Shown one piece after another: positions 1 through 11,339 of a stretch of DNA of 64,000 nucleotides. This DNA comes from Brachynemurus nebulosus (Eukaryota; Arthropoda; Insecta; Neuroptera; Myrmeleontidae). Position numbers and translations under genes: made by a program. The notes under the pieces are model-generated. The model made no database searches and was not told the origin of the DNA. It saw only the letters and a list, made by a program, of their open reading frames with translations. The first letter of the stretch is position 1, and every line of letters starts with the position of its first letter. The stretch lies in the NCBI GenBank assembly GCA_035578155.1, contig JAPWDM010000001.1:160739498-160803497 (forward strand), read 5' to 3'.

Positions 1-926
1 TACGATTTTCAGAATCGATTCTGAGAATCGATTAAAAGAATCGATTTTAATCGATTCCTTACGTTTAAATTTTTTTTACATATTAAGCTGCTTTAACAAG
101 GTTTAAAATTAATTACTAGTAAACTGGTTATTGATGATTTTTTTAAATGAAATGTTTGTGAAATAAAAGAAACAAGTAATTTTAACAAAATTTATATTTT
201 TGTACGTCAATATTTTATATATGACATAATTATTGGAATAAGACATATAAATTATAAATATATTCCTTTTTTTTTTTTAAAATTAATAATTAAATTAAGT
301 AAATTTTGAAGGAAAAATTATCAGTTAGTTTCAGAAAACCATACATTTTCTGGCACTGATCTTAAAAATAACATAGCATAATTCAATTATTCAAGTAATC
401 AGGTCTTAATCGACTACGAAGTTGATTTGCAATATGACCAGTGTGCGAAAATAAACGCTCACAAGGCGTTGATGTAGCTCTTTTATCTTATATGACTAGA
501 CGGACGACGGATGACGGACTCATGCCCTGTGTGCGACTCGTGGTATAAAAAATTTTCACGCATGTGTACTACTAAACCGCGTGAACACGTACTAACAAAA
601 AATTTAAATTATTTGACATCTATTACCATATTTGTAGTCTTGTAGAGGTTGCATATTTAAATTTTTGACTGTGTATTTGCGCGATTTATTAATGCACATG
701 CGTAAATGCACAGGAATTTTTTATACCAGGAATCGAACATGGTTTGACAATTTTAAACAACTGACGGTTACACTTATAACCTGCTTATAACAGAATCGAA
801 AAGTCGAGTATTAAGAATCGATTCTTGATCGATTTTGAAAAGTCAAAGTCGATTCTTAATAATCGATTCTTTTACGAGAAGAATCGATTCTCGAGTAGAA
901 TCGGAATCGATTTTGCCATCCCTATT
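1..926 (-). mobile_element. Decayed hAT-type DNA transposon (right end and transposase relic)
   Basis: Both the start of the window and 785-915 are packed with AATCGATT-type subterminal repeats, and the right boundary reads ...TTTTGCCATCCCTA, a typical hAT end (CAGGGATGGC-like on the other strand). On the minus strand, 386-463 translates to CERLFSHTGHIANQ followed by LRSRLRPDYLNN and a stop, which matches the C-terminal dimerisation block of hAT transposases (ERLFS...RSRL pattern). The frame is broken on both sides, and 480-780 shows no recognisable coding. The left terminus lies at or beyond the window edge. The element is clearly dead. Family assignment to hAT is moderately confident; the exact borders are inferred. 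Confidence 0.6.
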
Positions 927-927
927 A

Positions 928-1141
928 CAAACCAGAGGGCACTGATTTAAAAAATTAATGCACGTTAAATGTTTTTCATGGTATAAATACTTAGTTTCTG
1001 AAGTACAACCACATTTAAAAATTATGGAATAAAAATAATCAGTCACTATGTTAGAAATTGTTGTTTTAACATATAATGTATGTTAATTTTTTGCCATTTA
1101 AAATTTTTTTAAATTTAAAAAAAATCGTGTCCTCTGGTTTG
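928..1141. mobile_element. Short MITE with 16-bp inverted termini and TA target duplication
   Basis: The two ends read CAAACCAGAGGGCAC and GTGTCCTCTGGTTTG, inverted copies with one mismatch, each flanked by TA. At 214 bp with no coding potential this fits a Tc1/mariner-class MITE. It abuts the hAT relic on its left. Confidence 0.6.
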
Positions 1142-1440
1142 TAACCGTGAAAGCTCCGTTAGCTTATCGTTAGGCTAACAAAATTTTCGTTCTGAACACC
1201 CTCAATTTATCTTTGACATTTGATAATTGACAAGATTGACAATTTCCGTGCAATTTCCAAATTTCTGAGAGGTTAGGTCGGTGAGATATCGTACAGGTCG
1301 TACAGTATCGTTAAATTATAATTCTCTATGACATGGGAATTGAAAATAAATTTTGGACATTAAACAATTTTAAAATAATTTTTTTGTATTAATCTAATTA
1401 AAATTGTTACTAATTTTTACGAAAAATTTTTGGAAAATCA

Positions 1441-1881
1441 ATGGATAATTCAGATAAGAATCCACCAACTTTATGTGAATTAATAAGGCAAAAAGAAAAA
1501 TTACTACTGGAGAAAAAGTTCATTGAAAATCAAATTAGGGCAATGTATGAACAATTAAAAACTCTTCAGGTAATACTACATATTATTATGTTTTTAAACT
1601 GAAAATCGTTATAAAATTAATTTTAATTGCAGGTCGAATATATGCATTTAGCAAAATCACAAGATCCTTCTGGTGACAAAGTGTTAAATGATCCAATATC
1701 AATAAAGAAAAAAGTAAATCCATTAATTCCTTCGTTCTTAAATGAAGAAAAGGGTAATAATTTTGACAATATGGAGGAAATTAATACAAAACCAATAGTC
1801 TTAGGTCATGGTGAATTATTAAATCAAATGGTACTGGGTAAATATGTTCATGAAAGTGAAGAAGAGGACGAAAATGATTAG
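1441..1881 (+). CDS. Unrecognised small protein with N-terminal coiled coil and acidic C-terminus (two exons)
   Basis: Exon 1 is 1441-1569 and starts with the first ATG after a long AT-rich leader. A GTAATA donor and a TTTTAATTGCAG acceptor join it in phase 0 to exon 2, 1633-1881. The product is 125 residues. Residues 11-50 are rich in Leu, Glu and Lys (LCELIRQKEKLLLEKK) and look like an amphipathic helix or coiled coil. The middle is Pro/Lys/Ser-rich, and the tail ends in an acidic run (ESEEEDEND). A canonical AATAAA lies about 100 bases after the stop. There is no signal peptide or membrane segment. Clean splice sites, an intact frame and the poly(A) signal argue for a real gene. I do not recognise the family and assign no function; a small nuclear or cytoskeletal adaptor would fit the composition but is guesswork. 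Confidence 0.65.
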
Positions 1882-1981
1882 TACCCATCGTACTCATTGT
1901 TATGTTAATTGTGTGATGAACGTAGTTTTAATTTTTTTTGTACTAAAATAATTTATTTTTTATATCTATTAATTAAAAAAC

Positions 1982-1987
1982 AATAAA
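1982..1987 (+). promoter_or_regulatory. Poly(A) signal AATAAA of the small coiled-coil gene
   Basis: A canonical AATAAA followed by an A-run lies 100 bases after the stop codon of the two-exon gene, with T-rich DNA between them, as expected of a short 3' UTR. Confidence 0.5.
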
Positions 1988-2044
1988 AAAAAATGTACAT
2001 TAAGGATATCGTCTGGTCTAGACTTTTTGAAAATTAATTTTTTA

Positions 2045-2280
2045 TTTCATACAGTCTGTTTCAACGAAGTAAGAACATACAAAATTTAACATGGGAAAAA
2101 ATTGTTGGGATCAGAGTATGCTTGTTTTTTATGGGTATCATTTTTATATACATAGGTATCCGGTATCCATAGTTATTAAAATTTTCTTTAATTGCAAAAG
2201 AATAAATTTGAAAACAAAACAAACAGATGCCCACTTTTCAGCTAAGCAGTATTAATTGTTAATAATAAATATTTCAACAT
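2045..2280. repeat. Fragment of the MITE family also seen at 35677-36093
   Basis: This stretch is similar in reverse complement to the right half of the MITE in dynein intron 11, for example GTAAGAACATACA, GGGATCAGAGTATGCTTG and the TGGATACC/GGTATCC region. Only one end is preserved. It is an old solo fragment without coding capacity. Confidence 0.55.
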
Positions 2281-2625
2281 TAACGCATCACGCAAAAACT
2301 ACTGGACGGATTTTAATGAAATTTGGTGTGATCATAACTTATTTCTGGGCCAACATCTAAAATACTTTTTACCCCGGGAAAGTGCCTCATTCCCACGAGA
2401 AAATAGAAAGACCATTTTGAGCATGTGCACACATTACGTAAAAACTATTGAACAAATTTTGATGAAATTTGGTGTGGGGATAACTTATTACCTGGGTCAA
2501 CTTCTAAGATACTTTTTACTCCGAGAAAATGTCTCATTCGTACGTGAAAATAGAAAAACCATTCTGAGCATGTGCATGCATTACGCAAAAATTATGGTTC
2601 TATCCAAGTTCTGTATAATTATTAA
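2281..2625. repeat. Tandem repeat, about 2.2 units of roughly 155 bp
   Basis: The block ACGCAAAAACTACTGGACGG at about 2290 recurs near 2440 and again, truncated, near 2580. Each is followed by a TGATGAAATTTGGTGTG-type stretch and a TACTTTTTAC...GAGAAAATAGAAA stretch. Similar ACGCAAAAACTACTG repeats are widespread in insect genomes (from memory). The open frame crossing it is a by-product of the repeat. Confidence 0.55.
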
Positions 2626-4560
2626 TTTATTACACTTATATACTTCTCATTGAGTTTATAACAATGCGTCGCGCGAACGACGTCGCGGATATTTTTTATT
2701 ATAAAATATCAAGGACGCGAATATTTTATATTATAAAATATCAAGGACAGTTTTTTTTTTCAAAACTATATGGTTTAAAGCGTCTACTGTAAAAAATGGT
2801 TTTTATGTAAGATATTCGTCAGCAATAGAAAAGAGGTGGATCTATGATACTCATTTCAAAAGTGAAAGGGGATCTTAAAGTTCTATTTTATCCTGGAGGC
2901 TGGCTCAGTTCTTTTTACAAATCTAAGTATAATTTTATATACTATAAAACATAAATTATAACGAATAAGAGCGTGTTACTTCTGCAGTTTGTATTAATTT
3001 TAATTACCTTTATATTTCTTACTCCTCAAAGAGATAATATTGTAGATACCTGAAATATGAAAATTATAGTTTTTCAAAATATTAAAAAATATTGTAACGT
3101 ATATTAGCGTTTATTTTAAAATATAAATCTTCGAAAATATTTTCGTGCAGTATAATATTAATAAATTCTACAAGTGTATTACCTGTAAGTCAATTACATA
3201 TTTTAGTTGTAGAAAATTTCAATATTTGTAATTATTGTAATGAATTTATGAGTGGAAATACATATTATGTATTTACATTGTTCAAATAATTTAAGTATAA
3301 GAAAAAGTTTCGTATAAATTGAACCTAATTATTAAACTGATTGAATGTGAAGAAATGAATTTTGTTTTAAATTTAGGAAATACAAATTACAAACAATAAG
3401 TTTCTAAATTTTTAGTTAACCCATTATAAGACCACTTTCGAAAGTTTTCTTACTTTTATTTGACAAACGCACAGATAACATTTCCTACAAAATTGGGGAC
3501 GTTTTAATGGTGCACGCAAATTTTTACCGTTTTTATCATTTAAACTGCTACAATACCGCGGTATCTCTATATAAAATTAACTTTTATATTAACAATTGGG
3601 CGATTACTTTCAAAACGAATTTTATTAATTTTGAATCTAAACAATAAACAATTAAAAAAGAAAATACACAATTATATTTAATATTATTTTTATATAAAAT
3701 AACAAATTTATTTAATTCTAAATAATAAACAAAATTAAATTTTACAAATGTATTATTTTTCGTTTAACTCTGGAAAAAAAATTAGAACATATCATTTTAT
3801 CAAAAATATCTAAAATTCCTGTTAAGATTTTTATATCGCAATATCGGAAGGTGTTTTTTCAAAAAAATATTTGCGTATTCGAATTAAGAAACTGTTTCGT
3901 AACATAAAAATATTTTAATACTGAAGCTGCCGGACATTAGTGTAGCATAATGGATTGTTAAAAGGTACGTAAACTAGTGATCAGAAAGGTATCTACTGCG
4001 AGTAAACAAGATTTGTTTATTACATTTTTACCGTCTATAAGTTTTGCTATTCGTTTTGCAAAATGAAAATTGAAAATCGCATTTTTTTATTTTAAACAAA
4101 AAAGCTGACATCCTTCAATTGGCCCTCTTCAGCTGTCAACTTGCACACAACAATTTTCCCATTCACCGATAGATGGCTAAGTATTACTCACGCCCCTATT
4201 TAATATGTCATGTTACAAAAAAAATTTTGTTAGTTCGAACACGTCTATTGTATTTGTATTTTTTCAACGTACATTTAAAGCAACTAAAAATATTCCGAAT
4301 ATACAAATATTTCAGTAATAAATAAATTAAAAAGGCACTGTAAAGTAACGAAATCATAGCGGACTCTAAAGTATTTTAATGATCAATTAACTTTAATCTA
4401 CGTAACTTAAATTTTATTTACGAACTACCTATATGACATGATTATGTTGCTACCAAAATTATGGGGCGATTGGAAATCCGATATCATTTTTATAAACAGA
4501 AAAATCAATTTAAGAATACATAGACACATAGTGTTAACAATACAACGTTAATTCTATTTA
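2626..4560. other. Gene-free AT-rich stretch
   Basis: I see no coding frame with splice sites, no RNA gene and no clear repeat structure here, apart from a short direct duplication of ATATTTTATATTATAAAATATCAAGGAC-like sequence near 2690-2750. It is intergenic or decayed repeat DNA. Confidence 0.5.
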
Positions 4561-4870
4561 TTTTAACCATAGAGAAAATTTTTTGTTTCAAAATGCCCAA
4601 TCTTTTACTGGCAGTGACAAGTACAATAAATAAGGTTACCAAAAAAGAAAAAAATCAGATATGCCAACATCAAAAAATGACAAGGAATTCGCAAAATAGA
4701 AATTATACTAAACTATGTTGGTAAAATTGAACATTACTTACAATTATACCATATTTCCAAAAAGTTATCACAGATGGCGCCACTTGTATCAGTGAATATA
4801 TATCAAAGCATTTGGAGTCACCATATTGCAGGACGAGTTAACTCGTCTTTATCATTTAAAAATTTAAAAA
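4561..4870 (+). repeat. Short copy of the element expanded at 56020-58150
   Basis: The left part (AAAATGCCCAATCTTTTACT ... ACAAGTACAATAAATAAGG) and the right part (CAGATGGCG ... CAGTGAATATATA ... GGACGAGTTAACTCGTC) both match the outer parts of the large repeat in dynein intron 33, in the same order and orientation. Here they are about 100 bp apart; there the gap is about 1.9 kb. The right end carries the self-complementary GACGAGTTAACTCGTC hairpin, which would suit a Helitron/Helentron-like 3' terminus. That assignment is only a suggestion. Confidence 0.6.
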
Positions 4871-5439
4871 TTCAATATTACTTTTTAAATAATTTTATTT
4901 CAAAATTTTCTATTTTCTATAATATGAGAGTTAAATTTGCTGTGACAGTCCGTTAATAATACCATTTATGACCGATAAATAATCAGTAGTCATTAAATGA
5001 TCATTGTAGATCTTTAATTTACAATAAAAAAGATATTAAGTCAACATTTCCCAAACCTATAGATTTTTAACGGGACATACTCCTATAAAAGCATAACAAT
5101 TTGAAATAAAATTGTAGGAATTCAAACATTATTCAAAAAACTAAACTACAATATAGGGCAGTGGTTGTAATGATTTAAAAATCCGACATTATAAGTACCT
5201 GTCCCTGCCACTCTCCATATTATATCCATTATAAAAAAATATACCGTTTACTGACGCCACTGTAACTAATATATCAGATGGCGTTGATGGTACTTGTTCT
5301 TAAATGAGTGGCAATTTTAGATTACTTAAGAATCCAGCTGTGATTGGTGAGGTTTTACAGTGTGTCAATAAATAATAATTTATTGAACTGTTTTGATTTT
5401 TTCTGAAAGTTTATGTATAAAATTTTAAGTTAATCCACA
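4871..5439. other. Intergenic, no gene recognised
   Basis: AT-rich DNA with no supported frame. The last 150 bases lead directly into a THAP-like start codon and could be its former 5' leader. Confidence 0.4.
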
Positions 5440-5604
5440 ATGACAATAACGTGCATTGTACCCAATTGTACTTCGAGGTATAAAAAAAATTTTTCCTTCT
5501 TTTTAGTCCCGAAATACAAAGAACTTTATCAATTGTGGGAAAAAATAATTAATCGAAACGATCTGCAGACATTTTGTATCTGTTTGTATCTAGTTACTAC
5601 CTGA
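5440..5604 (+). pseudogene. Truncated THAP zinc-finger domain (transposon-type), N-terminal half
   Basis: An ATG opens a 54-codon frame beginning MTITCIVPNCTSRYKKNF, then FFLVPKYKELYQLWEKII. This is the first half of a THAP domain: a C-x4-C pair at residues 5 and 10, the F..VP block near residue 25 and the conserved Trp near residue 34. The second half (C-x2-H within a VCS.HF context) does not follow, and the frame runs into a TGA. THAP domains head P-element-type transposases and some host regulators. With no continuing exon visible it is read as a fragment. Confidence 0.55.
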
Positions 5605-5962
5605 AGACACGTGTTTTTAGAACACGAACCAAAAACCGGTTAATTTTGGAATATATAAACTTCGCAATTTAATTTATAGGATTAGTGTTAGAAAATGACT
5701 ATATGAGTCGAAAGTGCACTCACACATTTTAAAAAGTGGATTTTTTGCAACGTAAAAATCGTTTTTAGTTTTGTTTAATAATATTAAAATTTTTGTAACT
5801 GGTTATAAAAGAATTTTTTTAAAATATTGTTATTTGTTATTTTAAATAAACTGAATTATATTTTCGTAAACCTATTTTTTTTCTTTTTTGTAATTTTATT
5901 TATTTTGTCACACTCCAATTTTACCTAATGTATATTTTTTTCCTTACCTGTAAATTAGTAAT
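5605..5962. other. Intergenic, no gene recognised
   Basis: Low-complexity T-rich DNA after the THAP fragment. No second THAP exon, splice-compatible frame or repeat boundary was found. Confidence 0.4.
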
Positions 5963-6228
5963 ACAGTAAAAGCTCCCTAATCTTGACAAGCATGCCCAGG
6001 ACCATTCTCTAGTCTTGACATTCCCACTATTTACTACTCCTATGCGCACTGAATGCGCAACATACGCAATTTAAATCTAAGAGATAGGTAGAGAAGGATA
6101 CCAAAAATACGCTATACGCGTCATTAATTACGAATTTAATTGGTTACGGAAGAATCATGGTGGGAGAAAATATTGTCAAGAGTAGAGAAATTATCCAGTC
6201 AAGATTAGAGAGACAGCTAGTTTATGGA
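5963..6228. mobile_element. Pogo-like MITE
   Basis: The left end begins CAGTAAAAGCTCCCTAATCT, and the right end near 6228 is its diverged inverted copy (GTCAAGATTAGAGAGACAGC). A CAGTAnAAnCTC start next to TA is typical of pogo/Tigger-type Tc1/mariner elements. The inner 150 bp carry a second inverted pair (CTAGTCTTGAC / GTCAAGAGTAGAG). No transposase is present. An open frame starting at 6157 crosses the right end and resembles nothing known. Confidence 0.5.
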
Positions 6229-6398
6229 GCGCAAGTTTACGGGGCTTCTACTGTACATACATATTTAAAAGTTCTCCTATTTTTTGCCAACGAGTACCAT
6301 CAGCGCCATATAGCGGACTGTGACATTAAAAATTTGTCCTTGAAAACAAGTGGCAGGGACATACACAGGACAAACACACAATTAATAACACTATAACA

Positions 6399-6984
6399 CA
6401 CGGGCGTAGCTACCGCCGTATCAATAATACGCGGCCCTCGGGCTACAGAGGCCCCTAACGTCTGTAAGCAAAAATTAGTAAAATGTTATCCAGAATGTCA
6501 CTTAATCTCGTGCTTCCCGGGAAAAAAACATATAAAAAAAACTGTCATACGTGCCTATAATAGAGTTTTCACTTCAGAAATGACAAAAGTCAAAAAGCAA
6601 CCCCTTTTTTCCCGGATTAAGCGTGCGCCCAAAAGTTGGCAACATGGGTAACTTCAAAAATGAGATTTCGATGGGGCAGGAACGGCTATCAGACTTGTCA
6701 CTATTGTCTATAGAGGCAGAAATTTTAGAAAAACTGAAACCGTCTTCAGCTATAGATGATTTAATAAATCAATTTGCTGGAAAAAAGACAAGAAAAGTGT
6801 ATATTTAACTTGAATTGTTTGGCTAGGCTCAATTTCTAGGAGGAAGCGATAACTTATAATCAATAAATATTTATTTTAATTTAATGCAAGCATTTTTATT
6901 TATTTTGTGAGAAATCTTTATCCTTCATTTGGGCCCCCCAACTAATTTTGATACAGGGCCCCTCCAAGGCACGCTACGTCACTG
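6399..6984 (+). mobile_element. Internally deleted hAT element with 8-bp target duplication
   Basis: The ends read CACGGGCGTAGC and, inverted, CAGTGACGTAGC, flanked by CTATAACA and CCATAACA, an 8-bp target duplication with one difference. The ends continue into GGCCC-rich stretches. At 586 bp the element keeps only the 3' end of a transposase frame (separate entry). Termini, 8-bp duplication and the hAT dimerisation domain agree with one another. Confidence 0.75.
6623..6808 (+). pseudogene. hAT transposase C-terminal dimerisation segment
   Basis: The frame contains GQERLSDLSLLSIEAEILEK and then an IDDLINQFAGKKTRKVYI tail. The QERL..L..LSIE pattern followed by ...FA.KK.RK is the C-terminal end of hAT transposases of the ZMYM/DUF4371-like group. 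The first ATG is arbitrary, since the upstream catalytic region has been deleted. It sits in sense inside the 586-bp hAT element, just before its right end, where the end of a transposase is expected. Confidence 0.7.
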
Positions 6985-6992
6985 CCATAACA

Positions 6993-7814
6993 CCACCTAA
7001 ATAAAAATATAAGTGGGTCGTTATTCTTAAAAAATAAAATGAATACTGTTATTCAATAAAAAAATTTAATCAAGTCGTGTATGATAGTTTTATTAATATA
7101 TGACGTGTCTAGCTTATTGTGTTGGTCACACAAGCTCTTAATAATACAACTTAAAGTCGGTCAACTGAATATCTGAAAGAAGTGTTGGCATTCGTCACAT
7201 AATTATAGTACATTTGACATAATTTTATGAATTTTACTATGTAACATAGAGTTTTGATTATGTTACGCAAAAGTACTATAATTTTTAGTGATTAGAATTC
7301 CACAAAATGTAGTATTTTGTAACTGTAATAATCAATTTTCCGTTTTTTTTTTTTGTTTTTGCTCGTCAGTGAAAAATTTTTCGTTTTTTTCTGACTGTAT
7401 TTATGTGCTGTACTATAATTTTTCAAGAAATATTACGAAATACTATAATTTTGCAAGCCTAATCACATAATTTGTCAAAAAAAAAAAAAAAAAAAAAATG
7501 CCAACACTGTCTAAAAGAATCCTGTATTATTTGGTAGCAATACAATTTTTTCCCTAAATTCGTAAACTAAATTTGAGTTAAGTAAATTTAAATGTTATAG
7601 TCACCAACATTTACTCCAGCGTCAAAAATGTACAAAATCAGTACAAAACAATGTGGAAAACTAAAATATTTAAAAATTATGGGTAAATTTTTTGTCCTCT
7701 TTATGGCTTGATTTTGATTTTGTAAGTTCTTAAATTTTGAAGTCACTCTCGAACACAAATACATCAGTTGTGTGAACAAAATATAATCTTAAATTAAATA
7801 TACGTGATAAAATA
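6993..7814. other. Intergenic, with a 22-base A-run
   Basis: Contains short repeated phrases of the ACATAATTTT...TACTATAATTTTTC kind between 7195 and 7470 and a pure A-run at about 7478-7499. This could be the tail of an old retroposed copy, but no source is recognisable. The last 200 bases would hold the SRP14 3' UTR on the minus strand; I found no canonical AATAAA for it close to the stop. Confidence 0.4.
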
Positions 7815-8295
7815 TTATTGAACAGCCGTTTTCGTCGCTTTCTTAACTTTCTTTAATTTCTTGAGTCCATCTAAATTCGTTTTCAGTAAATTAGTATACG
7901 CTAACTGAAATTTATTTACGTCACGTTGATGCACAATTGTTGTAATTTTTTTACTACGACAAGTGGCTCGTAATAAACACATATATTCACTTGGCTCTGG
8001 AGGTTTAGGTTTCCCTTTTCTAGGTTCAGGTTTTGTTCTTCCGTCATCTAAAATATACATTGTAAATTTAAATTACGAAATAAATAGAAATATATTATTT
8101 ATTCTCTTACATCTTTTTAAAGTTAATATTACTGTTCCACTAGATTTCGATTTTTGAAATAATTTTGTTAATTCGGAAAGAAACTAAAATGTAGAAAAAA
8201 GTAAATGGATACAAATTATAGATAACCTTGTCTTAAACAATATTTATTTTAGAACATTTTGAGAAATTTACCGCATCATTTTCTAAAAGAACCAT
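7815..8295 (-). CDS. Srp14: Signal recognition particle 14 kDa protein
   Basis: Minus-strand gene of three coding exons: 8295-8272 (ATG, 8 codons), 8183-8111, and 8047-7815 (stop). The introns are 88 and 63 bases, both GT-AG, and phases agree (0, then 1). The product is 109 residues. It starts MVLLENDA, continues FLSELTKLFQKSKSSGTV and LTLKRYDGRTKPEP, then CLLRATCRSKKITTIV, VNKFQLAYTNLL and LDGLKKLKK, and ends in a Lys-rich tail. These are the conserved blocks of SRP14, which pairs with SRP9 on the Alu part of SRP RNA and retards elongation during ER targeting. The length suits invertebrate SRP14, which lacks the long Ala-rich tail of primates. The gene is complete and intact. The open frame seen from 8060 begins in the second intron and is not the real start. 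Confidence 0.95.
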
Positions 8296-9929
8296 TCTTT
8301 TTATTATAAGCAGATGGTTTAATAATACTTTTGTATGGTTAGGTTAACTTTCAATAATTCAAAAGTTCAGCGATGCACTGTCATAAAATCGTCACCACGA
8401 CCACATGTTTGCCTATGTGTAAAAATCAATACCAACTTAACAAAGTTTAAACTCGTATTTGTTCTTACCACGGCTTGTTCTTAATTAGTTCTTATGATAA
8501 GAACGATAGGAACCGTTCTTATGCTTATTTAACTCAATGGCTGCCAAATAATTTCTGTTTGTAAAAGACAGGTTTAAAAACATTGATAAAGAGAGAAAAT
8601 TGTTTACATATTATCTGCGTATATTTTATTTTAATTGTAAGATTTTTGTTTCCTTCATAAAATATAAACATTGTTATGTATGTTTTGTAAAGTCGGTATT
8701 AAAATAATATTTGGAACATGTAATAAATTTTTTAAAATTATTTCAGATGTCATTATGATATTCATTTTAAGTAAAATACACTCTACAAAAACATAAGTAA
8801 AGAGAATGAAGAAACCATTATCTACCATTCTTATAATTTGACATTCCCACTTTGTGTGTATTGCACAATATCTTACGTATTTTTAATTTTATAAATTATA
8901 ATAATATAATACTGACTTTATAAGAAGCGTACGTGCATGAATGCCGATCAACCCTACTGCAATGTGGCCAGTGTGTTTTTATAGTTGACATAATTTATTG
9001 ATTTTTTATAATATGTAATACATACATATCTAGTAAAAAATTTTTTTCGAAAATTTTTTTGCTAACAATAATAAACAATTTTTTTCATGTTCTTATAGTA
9101 AGCAAATTTTATATATTTCTGTAAATATTTATATATAAAATTATCCACAGTATTATTTTTTTATTATTATTTCATTTTAAAGCAAGTTGGGCAACTAGAG
9201 AAGTATCAATTTAACTTTAATTTAACATTTTTGGAGAAAAATTTTTATTAGAAAATAACCCAGTGTGGATTTTTAGTGTCCTTGTAATTTATTTTTATTA
9301 TAGAATTGAGAAACAATATTTTTCAATTTAAACCATTCGAGTGCAGCTTAAAAATGTCAAAATGATTAATGACCTTAAAAATATAGTCTTGTCTTTTGTT
9401 GCAAGATATATTTCCCTCTTTGTTTCCTTTGGCATGTTAACATGCCAATGGCACTGAATCGGTTAAAAGTAACAATGACAACAATCGCATTTAAAATAAG
9501 TTACGTGGTTGTTTGTCGACCACGTAACTAAAAACGCCGTGAGCAGCGGACCCCCATCACGGAAGTCGAATTTTTCCTTTCATCTTCGGTATTGAATGTC
9601 AACAAGCGAAATGTAATTGAAAGTCTACAAGCGATTTGTCATTTTGGTGGTTTCAAAACTAATGATGAGTGTCCGGTTGATCGGAGCTTTAAAAAACGGT
9701 TTTAAGTTTTTAAGGGCAGAATCTCAGTAAATTTCAATTCTGTGCCGATAGCAGTTAGCGGGAAAAAAGCCAACATAATTCGTACGAGGGTATTCCTACC
9801 CATGCTTATCCGCCAATTGCCTTTGCGTTTTATTTTTAAATATTAAAAAAGGACCTTAAATAGTAAACTGGAAGGCCTTTATGAAGATATTTTTCTTTCC
9901 AAAAAAATCCAAAATTTATATTTTATAAA
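8296..9929. other. Intergenic, no gene recognised; two short hairpins
   Basis: AT-rich DNA upstream of SRP14. A hairpin with an 11-bp perfect stem (AGTTACGTGGT / ACCACGTAACT, 9-base loop) lies at 9499-9529, and a weaker one of the CTTATGATAAGAACG kind is near 8496-8535. No frame with splice support and no TE protein remnant was seen. Confidence 0.4.
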
Positions 9930-11170
9930 TAACTAGCTGTTACCCGCAGCTTCGCTGGCGTGAATTTCGTAATTTAGTAAAGGTAATTCCTAGTGGGTAG
10001 TTCGCTAAAATTTTTGCCCCTATTTTCTTATCATAAGCTTTATTTATTGAGAATTGCCTTTGGCTAGTTATCTAGGGACAACTGGATTTTTTTAAAAACT
10101 AATTTATTATTTCTTCAAACATAGATACCTATATAACATAGACTAAAAATCTAAAGTAAGCCTATCAAGGAGATGTCAACGAATTTGGTATAGAAGTAAA
10201 AAAAGTATGTTGACTTAAAATACTCAAATATTATATATTTTCAAAATAGCTGATATTTGTACATTTTACTCTAAATAAGTATCCTCCCTTTCCCTATTGG
10301 AAAATTTAAATCCCCCTAAGTCTGCTTGCCTTATGCTTGAATATTTCCGGAAATAACTCACTCATTGTTGGAGACGCCAGAACAGTAGGCGTTAAAAATG
10401 TAAACTTTGACCTCCCTCCATTTTTTTACGTTTATTCCTTATTTTACTCTTTACAGGATTAATTTTCAAAAAGTGTTGAAACATGTATTCATTAATTTAT
10501 TTCTGACAACTATGCCCTCCAATTTCATTCGTGTAAAATTATGTTAACTGTGAGTAATAAGCTACTTCAAATTAGTTATTCCGAAACAAACCAGACAAAT
10601 TTAATTCAAAATTAGTTCTTTAAAGTGCTTCACTTCGGTCGTCAAACAGTTTAAATGTCTATAAAAGGTTAATTCCATGTAATGCTTCGCTCCGCTCGGC
10701 AAACGACTCGAAAACAACCATATTAATATATTTAATTTTCAGACTTTGAAATCCTTTCATAGATTCCCATATTTATGGTTTTAGAATTAATTGAATTTTG
10801 GATTCTTTTCGAGATCCGAAAACCCTCGTGGATTTTTCAAAATTACGTTCAGTTCCTTCATAATTAGGCTTTACTACAATCCTTTTCTAAAGTGAAATTT
10901 TAATAAAAAAGTTCTGAAGTTAATGTTTAAATTTTTGAATATTATTTTTATCGTAACCTAGGTAATCAATTGTTTTTCTTTCTTTTGTTTCCGTTTATTA
11001 TTAAATGAGTATTTTTGATAAGTATATCAACTTCCATAAAGAATATCGTGAAGATTCTGACTGGAGATGTTGAGATGATGAAGCATCTAAGGAATAAATT
11101 TACAATGTTTCACTAAAATCTGTCCAGTGGTTTTTGTGTCAACCGTGCCCATGGAAAACCTAACTTATCA
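9930..11170. repeat. Degenerate interspersed repeat (CTAGCTGTTACCCGCAGCTT type)
   Basis: It opens with CTAGCTGTTACCCGCAGCTT followed by CGCTGGCGTGAATTTC, a phrase common in interspersed repeats of many insect genomes (from memory). It continues with TTCGCTCCGCTCGGCAAAC and GTTCAGTGG-like phrases and ends near a ...CTGTCCAGTGGTTTTTGTGTC stretch. No reverse transcriptase or transposase can be read. Borders are approximate. Confidence 0.45.
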
Positions 11171-11339
11171 TTTTATTATATAAATTTGATGTAACTTCCA
11201 AAATATCAGTTTAAGGTGTTAAGAATATCTGATATTAATAGATAGAGTTTACATTTTTTTACATAGTTATAATAAAAAATATAGGTGGTTCATTTAAAAA
11301 AAAGTTTTTTACAATAAACAAAAAAATATTTAAAAAATG

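Noticed and set aside
6157..6396. 79-residue frame after the pogo-like MITE
   Set aside because: Begins inside the MITE and ends at the hAT target site; no family resemblance.
7815..8060. Single-exon start of SRP14 at MYILDDGRT
   Set aside because: The bases before DGRT are intron; two upstream exons supply MVLLENDA and FLSELTKLF...LKRY in phase.
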